Assembly: GCA_020465985.1 (NCBI GenBank)
Contig: JAANYP010008051.1
Span: forward strand, 124,001-188,000
DNA length: 64,000 bases
Reading direction: 5' to 3'
Source of the DNA: Centrapalus pauciflorus
Taxonomy: Eukaryota > Streptophyta > Magnoliopsida > Asterales > Asteraceae
The stretch's first letter is position 1. Every line of letters begins with the position of its first letter. The position numbers were made by a program, and so were the translations under genes. This document shows, piece after piece, positions 10,871-22,700 of the stretch. Under the pieces are notes generated by a model. It ran no database searches, was not told the DNA's origin, and was given only the letters and a program-made list of their open reading frames with translations.

Positions 10871-12200
10871 CTAAGTCTCGAGGACCTTCTTACAGCAGAT
10901 CACACCAGCAACAATTCTCAGACCCTCATACCCACGTCCTAATAGAAATCTCCCAATAAAAACATGCATGTCCCTGGAAGATGAATTGATGGACGGGTTG
11001 ATGGGTACGAACAACATTTGATCTTTAATTCTGCATAAGAAGTAAGTTGTCAGCATAAATGTTAAATTACTTGCATTAAAAAAGTACCCTACACCAATAT
11101 ATCCAAGAGTCATAATTATAAGACCGTTCTATTTGTCATCAAATTGACGCTCCTACCATAATATATGTAAAGTACCATAAAAACCATCTACATTTATTAA
11201 ACCACACACTTAAGTTATATAAGCATCATTAAGTTTATAAAAAATTACAAGCTTACCAAATTGAAGTTAGCAACTGACTTCTTTGGTGTCCCTTCATGCA
11301 AACTTGAGGACTGTGACTTCTTGCTCTCAGCGTTGTTCAATATAAATTGTTGCAAGTATATTATACATGATAGTAGTGGACCGGTTATTAATAACTTATA
11401 TGGTGAAAGGGATTTTATAAGACATGATAAAGATGGAATCAACCCATCTTCTTGCGATCATCTATTCTGTAGTACAAAACACTTCTAGAGGGCAGTTGAT
11501 CACGACCAGCTCTATCTGATTCTTGATAAAAAGATACCATTGACTTGCGAATATTGAAATGGCAAACAATCTTAACATCATTCCGATCTATACCCTAATA
11601 TTATTGTTCCTAAATTTATTAGCCAATACATTGGAAGAAAATTATCCAAACAACAAAAGGCATTGCACTAATAAAAAAGTTGCATACCATCCTGAAAAGC
11701 CACACAACAGTGTCATGCTCCAGGCCAGTAATTAGCAATCCAGCATGAAGAAAAGGAATCACATATGAATCAAAGTTGCTTGTTAGTGTGCTTTAACTTG
11801 CAAAATGAAAAAATAAGTTCTAACCGAATTAATAATGGTTGATATCGACTCAAAACTAAACCTATAAGCTAGAGTCCCTCATTCAAGAATTACTTAAATT
11901 CAGATTACAAGAAGATTTAGTGAGACTGATACACTACATATTGATATGTATGTGTATAACAGAAAGCTACTTTACATAAACCTGCCGCAGCATATAGGGA
12001 GGGCACTGCAGTGCTTCAATGTCCACAAAAAAATCATTGTATTCATAACATCTTAATACACAGGAATAACCTCGCCCAAAAGACATTGTAGCCACTACAA
12101 CTTGTGTCTAGGCAGAAATCCAATCATTCAAAATAGAAGTACGCAATTTATTGTTCAATCGTGCATGTCGAATATTTTCCGAGGCAGTCTCAATAGCTCG
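10871..12200 (-). pseudogene. RecQ-type DNA helicase fragment (C-terminal helicase exons)
   Basis: Minus-strand exon relics run in the correct order for a plant RecQ helicase. At about 12200-12071 the reading is LNNKLRTSILNDWIS, a TAG, then TQVVVATMSFG. At 11593-11444 it is GIDRNDVKIVCHFNI, then motif VI as QESDRAGRD (family QESGRAGRD), then QLPSRSVLYY and DDRKKM. At 11348-11257 it is FILNNAESKKSQSSS and KKSVANFN with a GTAAGC donor. A weak last piece lies near 10930-10871. The acceptor before the third piece reads AC instead of AG, and the in-frame TAG is a second lesion. Helicase motifs I-V are absent upstream. It is a non-functional fragment, and assignment to the RecQ3-like subgroup is only an inference. 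Confidence 0.8.
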
Positions 12201-12335
12201 TGAGTTAACTCGACTTGATTAATAATTCAACTTTAGTAAAAAATTGATCAAGCTAGGATAGATTGCATTAAATTATACTGTACTTGAAAACATCCTACTA
12301 ATTTATAAAAAGATTATTTATCGGCCACAAAATAC

Positions 12336-12404
12336 CCCAATGTCATTGTCAATAGTCTTTGGAATCCCTGCGACAACAACTTTAATCCCTCGTCGTTTGA
12401 TTTC
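12336..12404 (-). pseudogene. Single exon of ATP-dependent 6-phosphofructokinase
   Basis: A 69-base minus-strand exon, framed by a TTCAG acceptor and a GTATTT donor, encodes 23 residues. They include EIKRRGIKVVVAG and GIPKTIDNDI, the hallmark phosphofructokinase segment whose Thr and Asp residues sit at the active site. No neighbouring PFK exons are visible on either side, although a plant PFK needs a dozen. It is therefore an isolated captured or left-over fragment lying between RecQ and DUF506 relics in the same orientation. Confidence 0.82.
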
Positions 12405-12712
12405 CTGAATATATAGAACAAAACTCTAATGAGAATGCTGCATGTACCACTTGTAGAACAAAAACCAAAATTAGAAAAGCAAATTGCATGTATAAGGTAA
12501 ATACTTTCAGTCAATTTCTATTTTAGTGAATGTATTTTCAGAAGAAAAAAAAACAAAGTTGACTTGGCATATAGTTTTAATATAAATGATTGACTAATGA
12601 TTAAACACCCTTCACAAGATAACGAAAACTTATAGGCCCAAACAAATTGGAAATGACATATTAAGATAGAAACGAGTTTAGACGAATTGAACCATGATAT
12701 GATATGCAATTA

Positions 12713-13982
12713 TCATTTGCCTTCGATCACAAAAGCTGGACCGCTAACCACTTTACCTCCAGTTTTTGGTACCTTTGGTCTGAATTCTAATGGCTCCCAT
12801 TGCCTCAAAACTTCGTCCTCATCCGTCGTTGCCACGACTTCAAATTCATCCATCAAGATTGAATCTTTATGGTTTGATATCGGATTTAAATCAACTGATG
12901 TCTCGTTGAGGGATTGCTTTTCCAAAGAATCGCCTGTGACGATTCGAGTACAAAGTCAGAGCCACTTGGCTTTAACATAATCAACTCTTCGCCATGGAGG
13001 CAAAGACATTCCTTTCTTCTTCAAGCTCTGTTTTCACAACATTTGAAACTATGTTGATGATCTTCTTGAGAGTATGAGCTTTACCCACGAATATACGAGG
13101 GATCAGTTGCAGAACCTCTTTGTGATTTTTGGTGGACCTTGCTATTTCAAACTCTGATCTGAAATGTATGTCGATTATCACACGGTCACCTCCAACAACA
13201 GCATCAATGTACTGGTATTCCCCTATTCAAACCCAATCCCCAAAAAATTATCATCAAAAATTATGAAACCAAGCGTCAACCATTGATGCTAAAACCATAA
13301 ACTTCTTGAGTACAAGAATCATTTCAATATAATTGATTTTAAAAAAAACGGACATGGAAGATTAAACTATAACTTTAAAGCAAATTAGTTGTGTGCGAAA
13401 CGAATCATTAGGGTAAAATTTAGTACCTGCTGGATAGGTTGAAGTTTTTCTCCCAACGGGATTTACATATAGAATCTGTTTATCCAGAAGCTAAGAGGCC
13501 ATCATTGACGATCTTTCGACTAATATCATCTTTTCGCTTACAGATCTTGTTCTTATCCACTAATTTCGCAACATCAGCCAACAAAATTGTTTCAGAAACC
13601 ATCTCGCAAAGCACCAAACTCTACAAAATCAACGCAAAATAAATGTTAAACAAAATAAATTTCATCCGATAGGTGGGAAAATTCGGTAAGATTATCGATG
13701 GTAGATTATTTACCTTAAAGGGATCACATGCATCAGTAGATGAATTGTGGTTGTTAGAGGTGCCAAAACAATTGAAAGAGTCGAGCTTATCCTTAAAGCC
13801 ATCGTAACTACAGTAGTTGTTGCCGTTGCAATTGCACTGTTGGTGGTTGTGCCGGCCAAATAGAGAGAGCTCGGCTCGAATTCGTCTGAACAGTCCTTGC
13901 CGCGTTGCGATTCTCCGGCGAAGGACCTATCTGAGACCGCCGATCCTCTCAAGAAGCCAGAGAAATCAATAAGACCTATCAA
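12713..13982 (-). pseudogene. DUF506 / PDDEXK-like family gene, broken
   Basis: Three minus-strand exons are visible. Exon 1 (up to 13982) contains a Cys/Asn-rich stretch (CNCNGNNYCSYDGF) and ends ACDPFK before a GTAAAT donor near 13714. Exon 2 (about 13640-13427) reads VSETILLADVAKLVDKNKIC and KRKDDISRKIV, then an in-frame TAA, ICKSRW, and a one-base slip before TYPAG. Exon 3 (13223-12713) reads GEYQYIDAVV, RVIIDIHFRSEFEIAR, then a frameshift into LKKKGMSLPPWRR, an in-frame TGA after VKAKWL, and a C-terminus WEPLEFRPKVPKTGGKVV. The family is common in plants, with no settled biochemical role. At least two stops and two frameshifts make this a pseudogene, and the N-terminal frame is unclear. 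Confidence 0.85.
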
Positions 13983-14740
13983 CCGGGAACTTTGGAATTG
14001 CAGAAATTCTTTTTATGTAAACGATGAGACGATGTAAAGGTTCTGCTTTTTATGTTTTCAATGTACGAATTTGAATTTTAAGTTCTATTGCAACAAACGA
14101 TGGTACAAGGTGCAAAAAAGCTTGTACCTCTTAAAATTCAGCCCTTAAGCTTTAATGAGTTGTACATTGTGCAATAAGACTTGTTTTTAAGACATTTGTC
14201 TAAATGCTTTATAAAGGAGTTAAGATAAGTTATTTTATAAAAATCCTTTTAATAAATAAATAAAAAAATATATCAAATAAATTATTACATGAAATAATAA
14301 TAATAATAGATAACATATTATAAATTATTACTTTAGTTAAATTATAATAACAAGAAAATTATTAAATATCGAATAAATAATAATAGGCTAAAAAGTAATA
14401 AAAAATAATATAAAAAAGAAAGTAATTGGTGAGCGACCAAAACTAAAACAAACTTAAAAGGGTAAAATTGTCATCTTTAAAAGATGACTGGTTAAAGAAC
14501 CAAATGCATGACAAAATGACAACCATATGTATTGTAATTGTAATTTCGACGTGAAAATGATCATAACAATAATTTATATATACCTATTGGAACGAAAATT
14601 GTAATTTACCATAATAAATATAATGTAACTTGTTTGATAACCCGTCAAACATGTCAAATATATACTTTTAAGTAAGACAAAAATGGTTTAGAATGTTAAA
14701 ATTGTAATTTACCATAATAAATATAAATTTTTTTTGATAA
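13983..14740. other. AT-rich spacer, no gene seen
   Basis: It is very AT-rich with short A and TAA/AAT runs. It separates the minus-strand relics from the plus-strand TrpRS gene and may hold the distal TrpRS promoter. No motif is strong enough to call. Confidence 0.6.
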
Positions 14741-14811
14741 TATTTATTTAATGCTGAGATTCGAAGTTTACATGTTATCACCAAAACCCTGGCAAGCAGT
14801 GACCCATCTCA

Positions 14812-15027
14812 TTTGGAAAAAAACCAATCAAAAGTTGTTCTCTCTCAGCAGGTCGCCGGCCTCACCCCTCGCCGGCGTCGTCGATCTCTCTCTCTCTCTC
14901 CCTTCTCACCTGCGAAGTCGAGCTCTCTCCTCTCTACCTCCTCACTTGCGGCCGTCGAGCTCTCTACCTTATCACCTGCGGCCGTCGATCTCTTTCTCTA
15001 CCTTCTCACTTGCGCAAACATCTCGAA
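14812..15027 (+). promoter_or_regulatory. Probable promoter-proximal region and non-coding first exon of TrpRS
   Basis: A CCAAT box-like ACCAATC (about 14822) precedes a pyrimidine-rich leader with CTCTCTCT runs and three degenerate copies of a C(T)TGCG(G/A)CCGTCGA-type word. The segment ends CGAAG|GTATAT, a plausible splice donor at 15027/15028. CT-rich leaders with an intron before the ATG are typical of plant housekeeping genes. The transcription start is not determined. Confidence 0.45.
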
Positions 15028-15532
15028 GGTATATATATTTTCCTTAAGCATTCAGTTCTGTCACATAAATCTTAATTAGGTTTTTGGCTGTTAAATATCT
15101 GTGTGTGTTTCTCGTATTTTCTTGGCTGTTAACATTAGTTATGAATTTAGTCGTGGTTATGGATTTAGTCGTGGGTGCAGCAACGATAAATCATATGAGT
15201 GCCTTACTACATGATAAATACAGTTTGTCATTCTGGTTTTATATCTTTATGAATACAAAATGAGTTGTTAAGCTTTATCATGCTTGTTTATTTTAAGAAT
15301 AGGTATTGAGTACACTTTAGGTTATCATGTTCAAAACTTATTTGACATCCAGGATATCCAATAGAGAAATAAAAGATTGATATATTTAAACTCTTTTTAC
15401 TCTTTGAGAAGGAAGAACACATCATGTGAATTTTGAAATAATGTGGTGAAAATATAACACAATATGTGACTCACATTATGGTTATGAATTAAGTTATGAA
15501 AAGTTAGGATTTGGGAGATGACCCACCATATA

Positions 15533-16125
15533 TTATCAAATTGTTGTCTTTACACTTGCATATTTATAAAAAAATTTGGGGCACCCATGTCTTTGAATTA
15601 ATTTGATTTCTTAAAACTCAAACTAAAGTCGAAGTGTCAAGATTAATAATTTGATTTCTTTTGTTAAACTCAAGCTAAAGTTCTTGTATAATTTGATTTC
15701 TTTAGTTAAACTCAAACTAAATTTGAAGTGTCAAGATTATTAATTTGATTTCTTTATGTCTCCATGGCAACTCAAAGTTTGATAACTGTTTTATAAGTTT
15801 GAGTCTCCAAGTCTTCATCTTTATCTTCTCTAATTGGTTTGAAACGGGAAAACTGTTATTTGTTCAAAATGCTGTCGTAGATAGATTTTATTTGGGTCTA
15901 TACGATGTTATGTATAAAGAGGGTTGTTTGACATCAGATATCTATATAATTAAAGATTATTTATTCGTAAGTAAATTACTAGTATATTTAGTGTCTAGTG
16001 GATGATTAACCCACACGAATAATTGGATTCTTTAGGGGTTTTTTTATATTCAACCTTTAAACAAGCGAGAGAGATTATACAGGAATGGAGAAGAAGGAAA
16101 ATGATGCAAAATTAGAGGAGATGAA
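15533..16125 (+). repeat. Tandem duplication copy 1: TrpRS 5' intron end plus decoy start exon
   Basis: This block matches 16155-16750 at an offset of about 622-626 bp with small indels. It includes the same TTATACAG|GA acceptor and an ATG at 16085. That ATG opens the same first nine codons as TrpRS but then diverges and ends at a TAG at 16151 after 22 codons. It is a duplicated, truncated start exon upstream of the true one. Confidence 0.9.
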
Positions 16126-16154
16126 ACAAAAACTTCAAGGACACCCACTGTAGA

Positions 16155-16750
16155 TTATCAAATTGTAGTCTTTACACTTGTATATTTATAAACAATTTGG
16201 GGCACCCACTGTATGTACTCTGTCTTTGAATTAATTTGATTTCTTAAAACTCAAACTAAAGTCGAAGTGTCAAGATTATTAATTTCATTTTTTTTTGTTA
16301 AACTCAAGCTAAAGTTCTTGTATCATTTGATTTCTTTAGTTAAACTCAAACTAAATCTGAAGTGTCAAGATTATTAATTTGATTTCTTTATGTCTCCATG
16401 GCAACTCAAAGTTTGATAACTGTTTTATAAGTTTGAGTCTCCAAGTCTTCATCTTTATCTTCTCTAATTGGTTTTATAAGGGAAAATCTACTAGTTTAAT
16501 CAAAATGCTGTCGTAGATAGATTTTTATTTGGGTCTATATGATGTTATGTATAAAGGGTTGTTTGATATCTATGTAATTGAAGATTATATATTCATAAGT
16601 AACTTACTAGTATATTTAGGGTCTAGTGGATGAATAACACACACGAATCATTGGATTCTTTAGGATTTTTTAAATTCAGCCTTCAAACAAGCGAGAGAGA
16701 TTATACAGGAATGGAGAAGAAGGAAAATGATGCAAAGTTTGAGGAAGAAC
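16155..16750 (+). repeat. Tandem duplication copy 2, containing the true TrpRS start
   Basis: It is the second copy of the block at 15533-16125, from the shared TTATCAAATTG region through the acceptor at 16708 and the ATG at 16711. Most differences are single substitutions or short indels. Confidence 0.9.
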
Positions 16751-19700
16751 AAGAACAAGTTGTGAATCCATGGGAAGTATCTGCTAAAGGCAGTGGAAAG
16801 ATTGATTATGATAAACTCATTGACCAATTTGGTTGTCAAAGGCTTGACAAATCCTTTGTTGATCGAGTTTTTCGCCTCACCAATCGTTCTCCTCATATCT
16901 TCCTCCGCCGTAACGTTTTCTTTGCTCACAGGTACACTTCATACTTGTTTTCGAGCTGCGATTGATACATGATTTACTACACTTCGACAATGTAATATTG
17001 GGATTTTAATTTTGTGATCATGAATTAAAATTGAAGAATATGGATTATGGAAGTCATATTTTTTGTTCATTAAGTGTGAGTATATTTAAATACTATTTAA
17101 TCTTTTTATTAATGCATTTGATAACCGAGGAAATATAAATTTTAGAGTATCCGGTGGTAATATGTGGTTGTAAATTATTAATGACGTTGGATGTAATCGT
17201 CTATAAGGTGATGTTGAATACCAAAATTTACACATATTTTTTTATGGAAACCAAGGGAGGCTTAGGCTACTGAACTTGATTTATGTTTGATTTTCTATAT
17301 GAATTATGCAACAGGGACTTCAATGAGATTTTGGATGCTTATGAACGTGGGGAAAAGTTCTATCTTTACACAGGTAGAGGGCCTTCCTCTGAAGCTTTGC
17401 ATTTGGGGCATCTTGTTCCTTTCATGTTCACCAAGTAAGCCTTTTTCACTTCAATTCATATGTGTAGTGTAATTCAAGTACAAACATCATTAATCCATTT
17501 ACAAACTGTTCCATTGCTTTTGACCTTTTTTTAAAATTGTTCCTGCCTATTTAGAATATGATATAAGTATAATTTCAAACATGCTCTAAGAATCGCTTGT
17601 AGATATTTGCAGGATGCTTTCAAGGTTCCTTTAGTCATACAACTAACGGATGATGAAAAATGCATGTGGAAGAACCTTTCAGTTGAGGAGAGCATGAGAC
17701 TTGCTCGTGAGAATGCTAAAGATATAATTGCTTGCGGATTTGACATCTCAAGGACCTTCATCTTCTCAGATTTTGATTATGTTGGTGGGTAAGTAATCAT
17801 GCATCGTGATATTTAGAATTATGTTTTAACGCCTCGTAAGTATGCTTTGTTATTTAATCTCGAGCCAAGTATTCTAGACCTCGTAAATGTAATATATTGT
17901 CGTGGAACTTGTAGAGGATTCAAACGCTTTTCTATTTCTATAACGAACTTCTATGATGGCATATATGATGACATATATGATAATATGATATCATCTAAAA
18001 AAGAGTCGATGTCAATATGTACTTAGTGGGGCTAGCATATAATTTAATGGAATTAATGTGAACCATGACACACTTAGGAAAATATACGCGGGGCAAACTT
18101 CAGAACTTCATTTTTTTTTAATGTTACCAAGAGTTAAATACGTAAACTAAATATAATATGGGGGAAAAATTACCCAAAAAAAATCAAATTATATATTACT
18201 TTAATTAAGAAAACCTTGGCCGGTGGGAGCAGGTGGGGGCAAGTGCTCACACTGGGGTCACCCCTGTCTACATGGAAAAGTTCAACGTTGGCTCAAGAAT
18301 GAGCTTACATATACGCATTACATAGAAAAGAACAACAAAATGAATCCTTAGTGTCCCACTTAGAAGAAATTAAAATTTCTTTGCTCTAGTTCTCATATTA
18401 AGATTTTTAATGTCATTTGGTTAACTAATTTTCTAGCATTCATTTGGAGAATTATATATGGTATTAGATGTCAAGATGATGAATTATCAAAGATCAACAT
18501 AGTTGGTTACTTGCATGAAATAATAGGATGTTTTCTATTATTGTTAGGCTATAGCGTGGTGCTAACGTGGTGTGTATATATCAACTGTTTCTAAAACGAA
18601 AGAAAACAAAGTTTTGTGTCTACAAATACTTTTTGTATTTTCTATTGACTTTTTGTATTACCTTATGCCTCTAATGTTAGAAACTTCTGTGTAGTGCCTT
18701 CTATAAGAACATGGTTAGGGTTGCAAAATGTGTCACATATAATAAGGTGAGTATTATAACAAACTGTATGTTTATTGATTATTGTTTTACATTACTGTCT
18801 CTAGATAGCTATCTATTTAAGCATTTTTATTTTAAAAATGTTCTTGAGTGGAGTTATGCAGGTTGTTGGTATATTTGGTTTTACTGGTGAAGATCACATC
18901 GGAAAGATCAGTTTTCCACCTGTCCAGGTTCGCATTTTCTTCTTCCCAAATTCTTGACTTTGTTTGGTTGATTGATGTGTTTCTCAAGCCTAATGGTTCT
19001 TTAAGAAAATATCGTTCATAATAAAATTTTTAACCTTTTGGTGAGTTTAATATAAGAAAAATACTAAGAAAATGTGATAACCTTTGCAAATTATACGACA
19101 AGACTGAAGAGTTTTGAGTCCAGACTCCAGAAGAAGGTGAAACATAGAATCCAAAATATAACTAAAGTCACAAATGAAGATTTTTTGTAATGTTGGATTG
19201 TAAGCAAAAATGTAATAAATTTCAATCTTGTGATCACTAATGCTGCTATTGTTTGTGATGGTCGTTTCAACAACTTTTACCAAATTTCAGTATTTTATAC
19301 AAAAGTTTAGGTGTTTCTATGGTTGTTGGGTATGTTTGTTCCTGTGTTGTGTATTTTTCCTTGGATATCTTTTAGTTAGATGCAGTCCATTAGTGAACTA
19401 GAGCCATTGTATTTTTTTGAGCTTGCTCTGAGGAGCCAGAGCTGAGGTGGCAATTTGCAAGCCATTTATATGGAAACTGGCTAATTTGGGTTGTATGTTA
19501 TCAATATCGGATAAAATATAAGAATTTAATAAATGAAAAAGGGCGAAACTCAAATGGGTCATCCGTCTAGGGTGTAAGGAATCTGAGTAGGTGTAGCTCT
19601 GCTTCCTTTCAAACCTAAACCTGGCCTGTTTTAGTGTTTTTAACAGCACATGACATTATCCATATTTACCTGAATTCATTTAACCTGTTACCCCACACGC

Positions 19701-22700
19701 CGACCTGCCTTATTTCCACCTCTATCTGTAGCAATTCGTATTGAGGATATATCATTTTTCCTTACCTATCTTTTTTTTTTCTTTTTTTCTTTCTTCATTG
19801 TCCTGTTCTGTCTTGAGTCAGACTGTCAGCTGTCTTCACACTTTATTTAAGTGTCCCAGGAACCGACTTTGTGAATCAGTTAACTTTTTTTGGAGTGTAA
19901 CTTGCTTTGTGATCAACTAAATTTGTTGAGTTGCTTATTGTTAACAATCTTTTTCAAGAAAATTTTTAGACACATCAGATGCTTTATATTTTTTTGACAG
20001 CTGTCATGTGTTCCAATTTATCTATGAATATGAGAAGCATGTTTGCAGAATGCTTGTCCTATGCCCTTAACTTTAAAGTTGCTTAATTCAGTAGTAGCAA
20101 CTGATGTATAGAAATCATCTTCTATGATTATCGCTATGTATAAGATGGTGTAAAGTGTAAACATAAGAACTTATCTTTTTATGACTCAGTTTTATATAAT
20201 ATGTTGTTTAACATAAGGTGTGTTAACATCCTTTTTCTGCAGGCTGTTCCGTCATTTCCCAGTTCATTTCCACACTTGTTTTCTGGCAATGATAAACTTC
20301 GTTGCTTGATTCCATGTGCAATTGATCAGGTTGTTTTTTTTTATTGTATACCTATTGGATTTTTTTGTTCTTTTTTGTTTTTTCATTTTGTACTTCAGTT
20401 TGAAAGTTTTACATATCCCTCTTATGGCCTTAGAGGTAATTGCAGCAATGTGTGATATATGTTTAATGCTTGCTTTTGGTGAAACTAAGGTGGCGTTTGG
20501 TTTGCTGGAATATGAGAAAATTGGAGGGGAAAGGATTCCGATTGCAGCCAATTAATGTGTTTGGTTCAACTATTAAAAAGGAATCGGGTTTCTTCAAAAT
20601 TAAAAATTACCATTGAATGAAGGAAAATGTCATTCATTCACACTATAGATGGAATTCAATTTCTTTCAAGAAGAGAAAGTGGCTGAAATGGTGAACGTCA
20701 TATTCTTTATTGAGCCTAAATATGATTTTATGAAAACACGTAAAGAGTCTTGTGAAATCTTTCCACACTTCATGCTTGGCTGTTGTATTCCTTTATGTTG
20801 TATAAACAAATTAAATGGTTTAATGGTAATAGGTGACTAGCAATGGTGAACGTCATGTTCTTTATTGAGCCTAACTATGATTTGTTCACGTAAGTTAATT
20901 ATGAAGAAATATGTGGTGGATTAGATTAAACACTAATGCTTAATTCAGTCTGCAGATAGAGAATGAAATGAATAGAAATCATTTCTTTGAGATGGAAAAC
21001 TTACCACGAGTCTCTTGCTCACAATTAGATAATTATTTTGAATATTTTTTAGCGTCGTCTTAAATCACTTTTTATTTTGGTCATTTAACGTTATCTTTTT
21101 GTTATTCCTACCTTCATGCTGTTAGGAGAAGTTTGCAATATCAGTTCATCTAGTTAATGTTCAATCAAAAGATAATTATTTGGCAATCATTACAAAAAGT
21201 TAATGAGATTGATTTGGGTCAAAGGATTTTCGTTATTTTGTCTTAATTTAAAGGGTAAATAAGATGTTAGGTTAATATTTAAACGTTCTTAAAAAATGTG
21301 CTTTGACAAACGTAGCGAAAGTTTCATGGGTGAAAGGAGTGTATGGAAGCTATGACAGTTGTGTTAATTTTTTAAAAAAAATAAGTATAAATACATAAAT
21401 GCTATGCATATTTGCTGCTAATATCTGTCTAATTTCAGTTTGGTGATTGGTTTAGGATCCTTATTTCAGAATGACACGTGATGTTGCTCCTCGATTAGGT
21501 TATAACAAGCCTGCACTAATCGAATCATTATTCTTTCCAGCACTTCAGGTACTTATGTCATAGTCATGATCTTTTAGTAGTCTGAAACTTGTTGCATTTA
21601 GTTCATAATGTAGCTGATGTTTTTCGATTTGCAAGCATTATGCTTACAATATATATTTAACATGTTGCAGGGAGAGACAGGCAAAATGTCCGCCAGTGAT
21701 GCAAACTCTGCAATATATGTGACTGACTCTCCAAAAGTTATTAAGGATAAGGTTTTTGGAATGCTGTTTTCTTTAACTTCCATTGCATTAAAAAGTTTGC
21801 TTAAATTTATACTTATTAATGAAATAGTAACCGTCATGCCACTTGTCACTTCTACATATATCCATTTTCAATGTAGTATAAATTTTAATCAAATTTTACT
21901 ATATCCATACTTGTTAATGAATAAGTCAAAATCTTGTCATTTACCAGTACTTCATGCTGCTTGGTCACTCACTTAAGTCAACAAAATCGTTAGAAGACGA
22001 GGTATTAAAACTAAAGATAATTTTAAATATTTTTTAAAATAAACTTCAAATTTGAATTTTTAAAGTTTTGAATGGATGAAAATTCATTTTGAACTAAAGT
22101 TTATATTTACATTTATTTATTTATTATTATTATTGTAGGTGTAATAAAATAAATTAAAATAATTATTAGGGTGTAATATGATAAAAACCGACATTTTCAC
22201 GTTTTGTGCGGTTTCATCATTCCATGTTAGTTTTTTCTAAGAAAGTCCTCATGTTATCGTTTTCATTTTGATTTTCATAAAGTTTTGGTTTTATTTCATA
22301 ATCAACCCTGTTCTTTTCACACAAAACCAACATGGTTTCACCTTTTTATCCGAAAAGTCCTCAATCTTGAATACTTTTTTGGGAAACAAAAAGAAAAAAA
22401 AAATCCAAAAATCGCAAACAAATAAATAACTTGAAGATTTTAATGGTAAAAATAACACGGAGGGACTAAATCGCAAAAACGTGAAATACATGGTTTTTTT
22501 TATAGTAACCCTAATTATTATCATTTATTGTTAGCTATACTATACAAATTTGAAAATTATTTTTGAATCAATCAATGTAATACATGGGTTAATAGAATAT
22601 TGGTGCATTCCAATTTGCAACAAAAATTAATGGCTATATCGTTATATTTTATATAGTTTTCTTAACGCTTATATTCTAAGAACCAAAAATGCCACACTGA

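Noticed and set aside
11690..11775. Minus-strand open stretch (FDSYVIPFLHAGLLITGLEH) as a further RecQ exon
   Set aside because: It falls within the intron between two well-matched RecQ exons and matches no RecQ segment I know. It is left unassigned.
16085..16153. First ATG copy as the real TrpRS start
   Set aside because: It terminates after 22 codons, whereas the copy at 16711 runs on into the conserved protein with the correct exon phase.
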